From Prunella strophiata (lineage: Eukaryota; Chordata; Aves; Passeriformes; Prunellidae), in contig JAZBQD010000022.1 in NCBI GenBank assembly GCA_036583965.1, positions 1,298,001 to 1,362,000 on the forward strand: a stretch of 64,000 bases of DNA, given 5' to 3'. Below, one piece after another: positions 12,301-25,292 of this stretch; the first letter of the stretch is position 1; the number at the start of each line of letters is the position of its first letter. The notes beneath the pieces are model-generated. The model worked only from the letters and a program-made list of their open reading frames with translations, ran no database searches and was not told the origin of the DNA. The position numbers and the translations under genes are program-made.

Positions 12301-15300
12301 CCGCTCTCTCAGGAGCATTTTGATAGCTGCATTATGCTCTCATACATCTTGGAAGTATCAAGTGTCTGAAAACATTTTTTGCGGTTAAAAATCCTTTTGA
12401 TACCCTTGCTTTTTCTACAGTAGCAGAAATGTTTTAAATTTTTTTAGCAGGATGATAGATTTCCTGTCTAGTTGCACTGAATATCAGCAAACTCCTCTTT
12501 ATCTAAACCAAATTTTTCTTCAAGCTGACAGCGCTGCTTTAAATGTGCTGAACTTACTTTCACAGAGACCTTCCTTTTGTTTCAGCACTGCACACAGCAT
12601 AGTGAGCTTTGCTAATGGTAACTGAAAGCATTGCAGCCATGAACTAGGTCAGTCCTGCAAGTGTCAATATATCCATGGCTCTGTTGTGCTGCCTGATGCT
12701 GTCCAGTTAATGAACTTTCCTCCAAAAGAGAGAAGTCATTCTGAGCAGCTGAACATGAAGTGATTTTGTTATTCTTTCATCTCACGGTCATTAGCTCCAT
12801 GAGATGTATTTTTCCATGTTAGGACCTCCTTCCCCTCACCCTCACTAAGTTTTGAATGCTGTTCAAAAAGTTCAACTGCTGTCATCAACATTTCTGACTC
12901 CACGGAAATGTTTTGCTGGGGTGCATGTTGGATGCTTTTCCTGTTCTTACAAACTTTCCTCCCATTTAATACTGTGGTTGAAGGTTTTCATGGGACCTCA
13001 GTGATGCTTCAGCCTTAGGTGAAGCTCATTGTGACCAATCTCTGGTTTTTTTGGTTTTTTTAAACTGGATTCCATCTTACCTGTTCTTACAGATTTTTAC
13101 TGTTTTACCATTTTGAAAGAATGGGCAACACTAATAGGAGTGATGAGATGGGCATGTTGCATGGCTCAAGCTGAAACAAAAAGGTGAGGCTGAGTACTGA
13201 AGGGTACAAGGCCAAGTTCTGAAGTGTCCCAATAAAATAATTAATGCTCTCTCTTGTGTATGATCTTTTAATATATGAACTTGCAGCACCTCATAGCTCA
13301 GGAATGCGTTGGTGACCGTGGAAACCCTTGGTCAGTTCTGTTTCTTAGCCCAGGTTTCTGGGGTTATCAGTGCAGTGAGTGTGAAGCTCTAAGTGTGGCT
13401 ACTCTGGAAAAGCTACAAGCAGAGCACCACTGTGAAATCAGCTCCTCAGAAATGCTCATGAGGTTTGGCTGTCCTTTGTTGGTAAGGACATGGATGAATC
13501 AGATCTATGGTATGGCAGATAAGCTGTATCCTAGTGCACATGTCCAAGAGCATTTGTGGTGACATCTCCACTGCAGGGACCAGTGGAATGGAGAACGAGG
13601 CTTTCAGTGTTTGATCTTGGATGGAGTTGTTTGTTCTGTTTCAGTGCCATACGGATCACTAAAGCATCCTGAACTAAGCAGAGGTGCACTAGCAGAAGCC
13701 ATCAAGCCCCAGCTGGTGGTGCAGCTCTGCTTGCTCTGCGCTGTGCAGTTGCTGTACTGGAGGTTCCCCTCAGAGGGAGTTTGTGCAGTTGGTGACAGAG
13801 CAGTGTCTGGGAGTGGTGCTGCTCCACTGCTCCACACGGGCACTCGGAGCCTGGAACAGTTGGAGACTATCAGTATTGAGAGTATGAACGTGGGGTCAGA
13901 GTTTGAATTAGAAAGTTACATAGCTTGAGGCTTAGAAATCAGTATTCACTGTTGCATGTGTGACAAAGAAGGTTTCTCTCTGTAGTTCAGGCAATTATCC
14001 ACTTGCTCAAGAGAAGGGTTGTTGTTTTTCCTTTCCTAGTACAACACTTCAAGAACTTACAGTTGGCTACAACTCTTCTGTTCCACGTCCTTTTTCAGTC
14101 AGTTCAGATTAAACCTGATCTGTGGCAATCCATATCACAATGAATGTATTTCTGCAGTGCTTTATGTATTACTCTGACAATATGTCTATCTAAAGCTATT
14201 GTGGTTGGTGGAGTTTGGAAAGAAATTTTTAAAAAGTTAAACAATTGTATAATGTTCTCTAAGACATAGAAAATATAGATTATTACCAAATTCAGATGGT
14301 CAAACTATCACTAAAGTTAAACCCAAAAATGACAAAAATAAAACAGCTTGGAAAATGTTTATAAAATTCAAAGTATTTTCTAGTAGTGAAAAGCCTGGCA
14401 GTGTGTAGAAAAATACTGTTTGTTTTCATTAGCAATTCCTTTAGGTTTTGAAATGTAGTTGATTGATTGCCATGGTCACACTGTGGTTTTACACAAGTTC
14501 CTTTTAATACACTATTGCTAAAAAGCATTATGAAATTAAAATGTTAATTGTGGTTTTCTTCAGAGCAACAACCAAGTTGAAAGTTATTTGGTTGACACAG
14601 GAAAATAGAAAATGTATCATTACATAAAAATTTCTTGTCAAATTAATTGAATGAGGATTTTTTTAAATGAAGGTGCTTAGTATGCTAATTAATACAGTTG
14701 GGTATTTATTCAGTTGGCTTTAAGCTCTAATTTTATCAAATATAACTTTTATTTTTGCTGCTGTACAAAGTGAGCTTAGAGAAATTGTTTTGGGTGCATG
14801 TGCTTGGCCCTTCAGCAGAAGAAGTGGTCTTGGGCCAGCAGATAGGCATTCAGAAGCCATCTGAAATACATGTCCTGGAAATATTAAAGAGGTGACTGTT
14901 TCTTGTAAAGCTGTCAAAGCTCTGGTTGCTTTGGTCTTAGCCTGAGAATTTGCATTCTGAGAATCTAAATTAACAGATTTAGACAATTACTGCTTCTGTC
15001 TGGTATTGTTAAACTCTAGATGATGCACTAATTTGGATTAATTAATTAATCAGGATTATTTTTTGCTGCATGTTAGCTAGATGTGATAAAGGTCTTTTTA
15101 GTTTTCTTTCTTTATTGCTTCTGAGACTTTTAGAAAAATCTTAGCTTGTAAATCCTGCTCTTGCATGGTATTGGCACTTCCAGACTGTCACATTTAAATC
15201 AGAGCCTGAAATATTAGTTAACTGATTCTTTCATATCCCCAGGACAAGGAGGGCTTGCCAGCTGCTGTGGAAGTGGGGAGACTGTCACCAGGCAACTCCG

Positions 15301-16495
15301 CTGTCTCGGAATATAAATACAAAGAGGCAGGAGAGAAACAAATTCAATATTCATGGCCTGAGCACTTAAAACACATCTCCATTAAATTTATAGGGTGTCA
15401 AAAAGGTTATGAGAAAAAATACTCTGATCGAACACAAATAAATTTAAAAAATTATTAAACCCCCAAAAAAGCCTGCTTAAAGTAGGTGTTCCCATTCAAC
15501 TTCTGCATTTAAACTCTTTTGTATAATTATTACAGGCAGCCTGTAAAATGTTTCAAAACACTTCGTATTTCATTTTGTAAGCCAGGCTTTGTGGATTTCT
15601 TGACCACTGAAGTACGATTTTACCTAATTATATTTTTTTGCAAGTTTTAGCTGCTGTATAATTTGCTGACTAAAATTACAGGGGGAAAAAAGAATTTAAA
15701 ATATAATACATTCAAAATTTGCAGTTTGCAGGACTCCTGGAGTTTGGCTTCGATTTGCAAGAATACTACATTTCTGGGTTGGTTGAAGAACAGATGGTTA
15801 TCAAGAGAAATATCCCCTTAAGTGCACAGTAAAGCAAACTCAAAAGATTCATCAAGCGTGCTTTAATGTGGGCTCGAGGTATCACCAAAGTCATTAACCA
15901 GTGCAGAGAAAAGATCTGAAGACCTCAAATGAAGATGGGAGAAACATGTAACAAACAGGACTGGAAATAAGTACTTATTTTGTCTTCTGGTTTTGATCTC
16001 TGTTATTTTAGTTTTAACTCTGTCCTGTGTATCCCCTTCTTATAGTGCTAGCTTTAGTTCTGTCAGTATCAGCACTTTAAAAATTAATCTGGACTGAAAG
16101 CTTCCTGCTCTTCTTTGTAAAGAAATAATTCTGAGTTTGCTGATCACAGAAGACATCTTATGCTTTCCAATGTCTCCCTACTCTTGGCAGTTTAGAGTGG
16201 TAGCAATAGACATTAGTCTACCATTATACAACTGGGTTTTGTAAAACCAGTATCGTGGTATGGATGAAACAAAAGAACTTAAGGATTTAATAGAGACATA
16301 TTTCCCCAATTGTATTTCATATTTTGAACACTCTGCTTGCACCACAACTGTTTCCCAACTTCCATTAAAAGAATTAGTAAAGTTTGGATTAAACCTGGCC
16401 CCATTCCATATAAGAGTCCAAGGAGTAAATAATAGCAGTTAAGGGGAACATGTTGCCTTATAAGAGGGTCTGACTAAATGCTCTGCACGTGGCAA

Positions 16496-19400
16496 ACTGG
16501 TGTGAGGGATCAAAACCTGGTGTGAGGGGATCAAAACCTGGTGTGAGGGGATCAGAACCTGTGTGAGGGGATCAAAACCTGGTGTGAGGGGATCAAAACC
16601 TGGTGTGAGGGGATCAAAACCTGGTGTGAAGGGATCAGAACCTGTGTGAGGGGATCAAAACCTGGTGTGAGTGGATCAGAAACCTGGTGTGAGGGGATCA
16701 AAACCTGGTGTGAGGGGATCAAAACTGGTGTGAGGGGATCAAAACCTGGTGTGAGGGGATCAAAACCTGGTGTGAGGGGATCAGAACCTGTGTGAGGGGA
16801 TCAAAACCTGGTGTGAGGGGATCAGAACCTGTGTGAGGGGATCAAAACCTGGTGTGAGGGGATCAAAACCTGGTGTGAGGGGATCAAAACCTGGTGTGAG
16901 GGGATCAGAAACCTGGTGTGAGGGGATCAGAACCTGTGTGAGGGGATCAGAAACTGGTGTGAGGGGATCAAAACCTGGTGTGAGGGGATCAAAACCTGGT
17001 GTGAAGGGGATCAAAACCCTGGTGTGAGGGATCAAAAACCTGGTGTGAGGGGATCAGAAACCTGGTGTGAGGGGATCAGAAACCTGGTGTGAGGGGATCA
17101 GAAACCTGGTGTGAAGGGATCAGAAAACCTGGTGTGAGGGGATCAAAACCTGGTGTGATTGGATCAGAAACCTGGTGTGAGGGGGATCAGAAACCTGGTG
17201 TGAGGGGATCAAAACCTGGTGTGAGTGATCAGAAACCTGGTGTGAGGGGATCAAAACCTGGTGTGAGGGGATCAGAACCTGTGTGAGGGGATCAAAACCT
17301 GGTGTGAGGGGATCAGAACCTGTGTGAGGGGATCAAAACCTGGTGTGAGTGGATCAGAAACCTGGTGTGAGGGGATCAGAACCTGTGTGAGGGGATCAAA
17401 ACCTGGTGTGAGGGGATCAAAACCTGGTGTGAGGGGATCAAAACCTGGTGTGAGTGGATCAGAAACCTGGTGTGAGTGGATCAGAAACCTGGTGTGAGTG
17501 GATCAGAAACCTGGTGTGAGGGGATCAAAACTGGTGTGAGGGGATCAAAACCTGGTGTGAGGGGATCAGAACCTGTGTGAGGGGATCAAAACTGGTGTGA
17601 GGGGATCAAAACCTGGTGTGAGGGGATCAAAACTGGTGTGAGGGGATCAAAACCTGGTGTGAGGGGATCAAAACCTGGTGTGAGGGGATCAGAACCTGTG
17701 TGAGGGGATCAAAACCTGGTGTGAGGGGATCAGAACCTGTGTGAGGGGATCAAAACTGGTGTGAGGGGATCAAAACTGGTGTGAGGGGATCAGAAACCTG
17801 GTGTGAGGGGATCAAAACCTGGTGTGAGGGGATCAGAAACCTGGTGTGAGGGGATCAGAAACCTGGTGTGAGGGGATCAAAACCTGGTGTGAAGGGATCA
17901 GAAACCTGGTGTGAGGGGATCAGAAACCTGGTGTGAGGGGATCAAAACCTGGTGTGAGGGGATCAAAACCTGGTGTGAGGGGATCAGAAACTGGTGTGAG
18001 GGGATCAAAACCTGGTGTGAGTGGATCAGAAACCTGGTGTGAGGGGATCAGAAACTGGTGTGAGGGGATCAAAACCTGGTGTGAAGGGATCAGAACCTGT
18101 GTGAGGGGATCAGAAACCTGGTGTGAGTGGATCAGAAACCTGGTGTGAGGGGATCAGAACCTGTGTGAGGGGATCAGAAACTGGTGTGAGGGGATCAAAA
18201 CCTGGTGTGAGGGGATCAGAACCTGTGTGAGGGGATCAAAACCTGGTGTGAGTGGATCAGAAACCTGGTGTGAGGGGATCAAAACCTGGTGTGAAGGGAT
18301 CAGAACCTGTGTGAGGGGATCAAAACCTGGTGTGAGTGGATCAGAAACCTGGTGTGAGGGGATCAAAACCTGGTGTGAGGGGATCAAAACCTGGTGTGAG
18401 GGGATCAAAACCTGGTGTGAGGGGATCAGAAACCCGGTGTGAGGGGATCAAAACCTGGTGTGAGGGGATCAAAACCTGTGTGAGGGGATCAGAACCTGTG
18501 TGAGGGGATCAGAACCTGGTGTGAGGGGATCAAAACCTGGTGTGAAGGGATCAGAAACCTGGTTGTGAGGGGATCAGAAACCTGGTGTGAGGGGATCAAA
18601 ACTGGTGTGAGGGGATCAGAAACCTGGTTGTGAGGGGATCAGAAACCTGGTGTGAGGGGATCAAAACCTGGTGTGAGGGGATCAAAACCTGGTGTGAGGG
18701 GATCAGAAACCTGTGTGAGGGGATCAGAAACCTGGTGTGAGGGGATCAAAACCTGGTGTGAGTGGATCAGAAACCTGGTGTGAGGGGATCAGAAACCCGG
18801 TGTGAGGGGATCAAAACCTGGTGTGAGGGGATCAAAACCTGGTGTGAGGGGATCAGAAACCTGGTGTGAGGGGATCAGAAACCTGGTGTGAGGGGATCAA
18901 AACCTGGTGTGAGTGGATCAGAAACCTGGTGTGAGGGGATCAGAAACCTGGTGTGAGTGGATCAGAAACCTGGTGTGAGTGGATCAGAAACCTGGTGTGA
19001 GGGGATCAAAACCTGGTGTGAGGGGATCAGAAACCTGGTGTGAGGGGATCAAAACCTGGTGTGAGGGGATCAGAACCTGGTGTGAGGGGATCAGAAACCT
19101 GGTGTGAGGGGATCAGAAACCTGGTGTGAGGGGATCAGAAACCCGGTGTGAGGGGATCAGAAACCTGGTGTGAGGGGATCAGAAACCTGGTGTGAGGGGA
19201 TCAAAACTGGTGTGAGGGGATCAGAACCTGGTGTGAGGGGATCAGAAACCTGGTGTGAGGGGATCAAAACCTGGTGTGAGGGGATCAAAACCTGGTGTGA
19301 GGGGATCAGAACCTGTGTGAGGGGATCAGAAACCTGGTGTGAGGGGATCAAAACCTGGTGTGAGTGGATCAGAAACCTGGTGTGAGGGGATCAGAAACCC

Positions 19401-20737
19401 GGTGTGAGGGGATCAAAACCTGTGTGAGGGGATCAGAAACCTGGTTGTGAGGGGATCAGAAACCTGGTGTGAGTGGATCAGAACCTGGTGTGAGGGGATC
19501 AAAACCTGGTGTGAGGGGATCAGAAACCTGGTGTGAGGGGATCAGAAACCTGGTGTGAGGGGATCAGAAACCTGGTGTGAGTGGATCAGAACCTGGTGTG
19601 AGGGGATCAAAACCTGGTGTGAGGGGATCATAAACCTGGTGTGAGGGGATCAAAACCTGGTGTGAGGGGATCAGAACCTGGTGTGAGGGGATCAGAAACC
19701 GGTGTGAGGGGATCGAAACCTGGTGTGAGGGGATCAGAAACCCAGTGTGAGGGGATCAGAAACCTGGTGTGAGGGGATCAGAAACCGGTGTGAGGGGATC
19801 AAAACTGGTGTGAGGGGATCAGAAACCTGGTTGTGAGGGGATCAGAAACCTGGTGTGAGGGGATCAAAACCTGGTGTGAGGGGATCAAAACTGGTGTGAG
19901 GGGATCAGAAACCTGTGTGAGGGGATCAGAAACCTGGTGTGAGGGGATCAAAACCTGGTGTGAGTGGATCAGAAACCTGGTGTGAGGGGATCAGAAACCT
20001 GGTTGTGAGGGGATCAAAACCTGTGTGAGGGGATCAGAAACCTTGTGTGAGGGGATCAGAAACCTGGTGTGAGTGGATCAGAACCTGGTGTGAGGGGATC
20101 AAAACCTGGTGTGGAGGGGATCAGAAACCTTGTGTGAGGGGATCAGAAACCTGGTGTGAGTGGATCAGAAACCTGTGTGAGTGGATCAGAACCTGGTGTG
20201 AGGGGATCAAAACCTGGTGTGAGGGGATCATAAACCTGGTGTGAGGGGATCAAAACCTGGTGTGAGGGGATCAGAACCTGGTGTGAGGGGATCAGAAACC
20301 GGTGTGAGGGGATCGAAACCTGGTGTGAGGGGATCAGAAACCCAGTGTGAGGGGATCAGAAACCCGTGTGAGGGGATCAGAAACCGGTGTGAGGGGATCA
20401 GAAACTGGTGTGAGGGGATCAAAACCTGGTGTGGAGGGGATCAAAACCTGGTGTGAGTGGATCAGAAACCTGGTGTGAGGGGATCAGAAACCCGGTGTGA
20501 GGGGATCAGAAACCTGGTGTGAGGGGATCAGAACCTGGTGTGAGGGGATCAGAAACCTGGTGTGAGGGGATCAGAAACCTGGTGTGAGGGGATCAGAAAC
20601 CCGGTGTGAGGGGATCAGAAACCTGGTGTGAGGGGATCAGAAACCTGGTGTGAGGGGATCAGAAACCTGGTGTGAGGGGATCAGAAACCTGGTGTGAGGG
20701 GATCAGAAACCGGTGTGAGGGGATCAGAAACCTGGTG
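16496..20737. repeat. Minisatellite 1: about 200 units of 20-22 bp
   Basis: A head-to-tail tandem array of about 4.24 kb. The unit is GTGTGAGGGGATC followed by AAAACCTG, AGAACCT, AGAAACCTG or AAAACTG, so unit lengths are 20, 21 and 22 bp. Nearly every unit carries a GATC. A second variable position changes GAGGGG to GAGTGG or GAAGGG. The array begins abruptly after GCACGTGGCAAAC and ends near 20737, where units decay. The many 60-85-codon open frames here (repeating VRGSKPG, CEGIKTW or DPLTPGF) exist because a 21-bp unit preserves frame. They stop wherever 20- or 22-bp units shift it, so I do not read them as proteins. The array lies in intron 2 of DENND1A. Confidence 0.97.
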
Positions 20738-20880
20738 ATGTTGGGGGGATCAAACCTGACAACAACTGTGCGAACTGTTTCTTGTGTTCTGGTGTGTGAG
20801 GGGATCAGAAAGCCTGGTGTGCACCGCACATGTATGGACATAACTCTGACAACCTGTGCCAGTTCTTGTGTTGTTAGAGC
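20738..20880. repeat. Degenerate 3' edge of minisatellite 1
   Basis: Beyond the regular array, a related sequence of about 30 bp occurs twice. TGACAACAACTGTGCGAACTG leading to TTTCTTGTGTTC lies at 20757-20789, and TGACAACCTGTGCCAG leading to TTCTTGTGTTGTT lies at 20847-20875. Between them is one isolated minisatellite unit (GGTGTGTGAGGGGATCAG) near 20790-20808. This suggests a longer, roughly 90-bp ancestral period at this edge. Confidence 0.6.
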
Positions 20881-23800
20881 TGTTACCTCTCTACATCTCT
20901 TCATTCTGGAGAGCTGTATATTGCCTTAAGTAAAAATCTGCAAGGTAATCTGTAATTTAACCTGCTTTTTTTTGGAAGGATATTTTAAAAAACACATATA
21001 AGATGTTGCTGAACACTGCTGAGGAAAGTTTTGTTCCTCACTGCCCCTCTGGCTCTTGATGTGTTAATAATATAAAAACAATTATGGAAATCACAGTGAT
21101 TTGCTTAATCTCTTCTGGTTTTCTCCCTTCCTTCCTGTTTCCTATGATGTATATTTTATACTGCCTTTGCTCTCAGTCTTTCCTGCTTTCGCATCACTTT
21201 ACTGAAGTCTGAACAGCATTTTGTGTCTGAGTTACAAACCTTATATTATGTTTCTAGATTAAACTCTTGTGAAAAGCATTTTCATTATACCGGTGAGGTA
21301 TTTAGCACTTGCAGGGCAGACTTCCAAATGTTGTGTTAAGGAGAGAGAGGCAAACATGGGAGTCTGGTTTTTGTGACATGACTGTCCATGGCCTCGTGCA
21401 CAGCAGCTGATGCACCAGCCCTGGCTGGTTCCCTCACTGCAGGGCCATGTCCACCCACCCAGGCCCAGCCTGGCACAGGGAGCAGCCTGGATCCTGGGGG
21501 TGGGATGTTTGTTTGCACTGTGATCTGCTGGGTGAAGAGGTTGATTCCAAACTCACCTGGGTTGTGTGTCTGAGCGTGGAGCCTGCCGCGGGTGCTTGCT
21601 GTGCTCAGCGACGCCTTGGGGGATGTCAGTCTCACACACTGCGGTGCTGGCACTGGCCTTGTGTGGTGGGGTGTAAGACCTTCTTGTACAATTTTCTTTT
21701 GCATCTTGGTTGTTTTCTGACTTGCACACTTTTAGAATAAAGTGCACTTTAAAAAGAAAGCGTTGAAGGCTTAAAGCTGCATATTAAATAAAAATGGAAA
21801 TTTTTATTTCATATGTATTTTATGCCAGAACTTGTTCTGAGGTTTCGTGTCTGTCTTGTGTGTGTGGGGGTTTTTTCTTTCCCACATTTTCTCCTCCCAT
21901 CCCCGCCTTTTCCCCTCCTCCCCTGCTTCCCGTTCTCTGAGATGGTATCTGGGCTGAGCTGCAGCAGGTTAGGGGCAAGCAGGAGTGTTCGGCTGTGCTG
22001 AGTGCAGGACACCAAGGAGTTTGCAGAGGTTTGGAAAGAAGTTTGCATTGCTTTTTAGTTGTGCTGCATAAGGATGAGAATGTGTAGTGGGTATTGAAAT
22101 TAAAAGTTACTCTGAATAGAGTTCCTGTTCATTTTAGAGGGATTTTACCTGTAAGGACCTTAAAGAAGTGAATGAGGTAAATAATTAGTTAGGAGAAAAA
22201 ATGAAGTAATTTTCACTATATTTTTCAATTTGGCATTGAAATGATATATTTGTAGCCAGTATGGATTAAATTGTCTGAATTTTATCAGAAAAAGCAAGTT
22301 TGTTTGTATTGAGTTTGCATGGTTTACTCTGGGAAGTGTTTTCTGAGAATTTTTTTGAAAACTTCTGTGGTCTTATAATTTCCATACAATTCAAATACAG
22401 ACCAGTTTGAGCTGTGCTATTTGTAGAAGTAATTAAGCATGTGTCTTTTAAAAGCAAAGCTCCTCACTTTATGACGTAAGAAAAGTTGTGAGTAAAAGAG
22501 CAGCATAGTTACACTAATATGCCATTGTAGCATGTTCCCATCCTGTCATCTGGAAAATTAAATCAGGTTCCAGCATGGATTAACATCCAGACTTGTGTGG
22601 AGGGGAAGGTACTGTCTTAAATGCCATGAAATTGAACAATGGGATTATACAGTTCACAGCTAATTTCAATATTCTGCTGTACTTGGCTTTTTGTTAAACA
22701 AGATCCTATATGGAGAGGCAGGGGTAGCTTTTAGAACTTGGAAACATTCACATATTTATTGAAATACTAACAATAATAGCTGGAACATGTTTGAGTAATG
22801 AACGCAGTGCTCTACGTAATGTGCACAGATGTGTGACGTGGAATCTCCACTTCCAGAGGGAAAATCTGGATTTGTTAGCCAAGAGAACTGCACTCAGCCA
22901 GTGTGGAATCTGTGCTCTGTGTTGCCCCTTTGGTGAGTCTGTAAATGCCCATGCAGAAAAGCCTTGCTCTCTGAGCCCGAGCTCTGGCTTTGTTCACCCC
23001 TTTCCAAAACAACCCCCACCTTGTTCCACTGGGAAGTGATTCAGTTGGTTCCCTCGGAAGCGCCTCTTAAAATAGTTGTAAGGGAAACTGCTGGAGAAAT
23101 AGCCACAGAACCTATTTCATATGGGGTTTTCCAACCCATTCCTCCCTGGGACAGGCTGTCCCTAGTGAGTAACAAGGGCTGCTGGAGCTCCTGGTCTTTG
23201 GCCAGCTGAGATTTTGCGGCAGCAGCTGCTTTGTATGGAGCTGTATCCTCTGGGAAGAGAGCTTCCAATGGTGCATGTCAGGTTGGTAAGTGAGCCCACT
23301 CTGGCTTCACTGAAGTCACTCATGGATCTTAGGAAATTGATACAACGAGCCATTGGTTAACAAGCTTTTTAAACCTGAGTGTAAGCATTAGCAATAAAGT
23401 CGACTTTTTTCTTGGTACCAGCAGTTTAAGTTTGTCACATATGTGTATTTCATTGTACTTGTGCCCCTACAAGAACGGGAGATTGCAGATGGGATGGTGT
23501 ATTTTAGCTTTATTTTTGAATGTTATTGTTTGTATTCTTTCTGCTTTACACTTGCAACTTACAGTTTCCAGTGCTGTATTTCAGCCTGTATTTATATTAA
23601 TGGATGGCTGTTTTCCAGGGAAGTTTGTGAGCACTTGCTTTAGGCATAAACGGTGTGGATCTTGTCATCTTTGTGAGCTGAAACAACAAAACCAGTTGTA
23701 ATGGAAGATAAACAGGAGATACTAGGTTAGCAACAACAGAAAAGTTCAGCTTGTAGCACAACCTGAGTTCTTGTTTTGGGGTCTGGGACAAGTTTAGTTC

Positions 23801-25277
23801 TAGAAGCATCTCCATAATTGCTGTGACTTTTTCGTTTCCTGCACTGTGTGTGTTCCTGGCTTGCAAGGTCTCCTCCTGTTCTCAGCTGAGCTTTCTGAGC
23901 TCTGTTAAGTTATAGGTGACTGCAAGGCTTCAGCTCAGTGCTTTGCTGTAGCTGGGCAAGAGGCTGGTTGGGATTTCAGCCTGGCTCTTCCCTTGTTCTG
24001 ATGTCAGCAAATAGATTCCACTCTCCTGAACTTGAAAAAAGTATTTTACATGTGTTTACTTTGCATCATTTCACTCGAAAGCCCATTAAGTACCTGGAAT
24101 AACAGCGTTCCCTATGTTTTGAGTTGCAAAGGGCTTTCTTACTGTCTACAGCTACAATGGAGCTGCATCTAACTGTTTGCATGTGCTGTGCAAAACAAAT
24201 TACTGTGAGTAAAAGTGTTTGAAGTTCCCAAGTTACTTTAGTTTTACAGGCAGAGTTGACAGTCAGTTCTGTTCCTGTGTTTGCCAAATATTTCACACGA
24301 GTGCTGAAGCAGTTTTCACTGATACTTGTGGTGCTGATTAAAGCTGAATCCTGGGTGCTGGATTGGCCTGCATCTGTTTGTTTGACTGTTTTCTCTTATT
24401 CAGAATAATTTGGATATCATGTCTGTTGTGATTTTTGGGTGATTTGTGCTTATTCCTTCAGGGGAGAGCCTGGCTGTACTGAGTAGTATAATAGCAATGT
24501 TTGGTTTAGAGATATTTATATTTTGTAAAGTTAGGCATCTTGAGGGCCACTATTGTATGTATTTATGTCAGTCCTCTTGGTGTAGTGAGAGTGGTCTGGC
24601 TTCCTGAAACTTCATGGCAGACCATGTGGAATTTAAATATACTTCTATTGTGTGTACATGTGTAGGTAGTTGAAAACACCTTTCAAACTCACACTGGGTT
24701 AACAGTGAAGAATGGATGCAGTGATGAAAGCTATAAGATGTAGTTTCTTTTCCCCTGTGACCAGTGTAGTGTTTTCCAAATATAGTGAAAGTTTAGAAAA
24801 TATTCCCAGACCATTTAAAAGGTGAAGCTGACCCAGTCTTGAATAGAAAGGACTTGTGAAAACATGAGGACCTGTGGCTGCCAGGCATCCCACAGAGTGG
24901 TTTTCTTACCTGTAGTGTTCCAGTTTGTCTGGGTCAGCCATCCTGATGCTGCTGTGAGATGTGTCATCCCAAGTGGCCTGTGGACAAGCTGTATGCCTGT
25001 GCCACAGGGGCATGTGACACGCAGGGCAGTGCCCTCGGGTGGGGCCATAGAGGCAGGAACTGGGATGTTTACTCAGGGTGAGTTCAGCTGCTGTGAGTGC
25101 TGGAGTCTCACCAAGCCCTGCACACACCTCTGCACCAGGAGCTGAGATGGGGCTCTCAGGCTCTCAGTGTATTTAAATACACTCAGTAGGTTTCTCTGGG
25201 CTGTCCTTCATGGCAGGGAGTTCCAGGAACACAGAAGGGCTTTCAAGATGCTAAGAAAACAGGAAAAATACATGTTT

Positions 25278-25292
25278 ACACACACACACACA
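25278..25292. repeat. Short (CA)n microsatellite
   Basis: Seven CA dinucleotides in intron 2. Likely of use only as a length-polymorphic marker. Confidence 0.85.

Larger units (their letters stand above)
1391..16495 (+). other. DENND1A: DENND1A intron 2, long low-repeat segment
   Basis: About 15 kb of AT-rich intronic sequence holds no exon, RNA gene or long repeat that I can support. It contains scattered T tracts, one short TG run (5883-5897), a T-rich stretch (8233-8258), a small local duplication (8498-8547) and TAAT-rich blocks that could be conserved non-coding DNA (about 9040-9320 and 14100-14720). Short open frames are frequent but have no family resemblance and poor splice context. 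I searched by eye for the exon encoding the residues just before the first found exon (pattern near VEVAYPRTGG) and did not see it here. Confidence 0.6.

Noticed and set aside
16781..20456. Numerous 60-85-codon frames with repeating VRGSKPG, CEGIKTW or DPLTPGF
   Set aside because: They are translations of a 21-bp tandem unit on both strands and are broken wherever 20- or 22-bp units occur. They lack independent starts, conserved ends or splice context.
16496..20737. CRISPR-like array
   Set aside because: There are no unique spacers between repeats. Units are directly adjacent and diverge gradually, as in a eukaryotic minisatellite, and the window is vertebrate.
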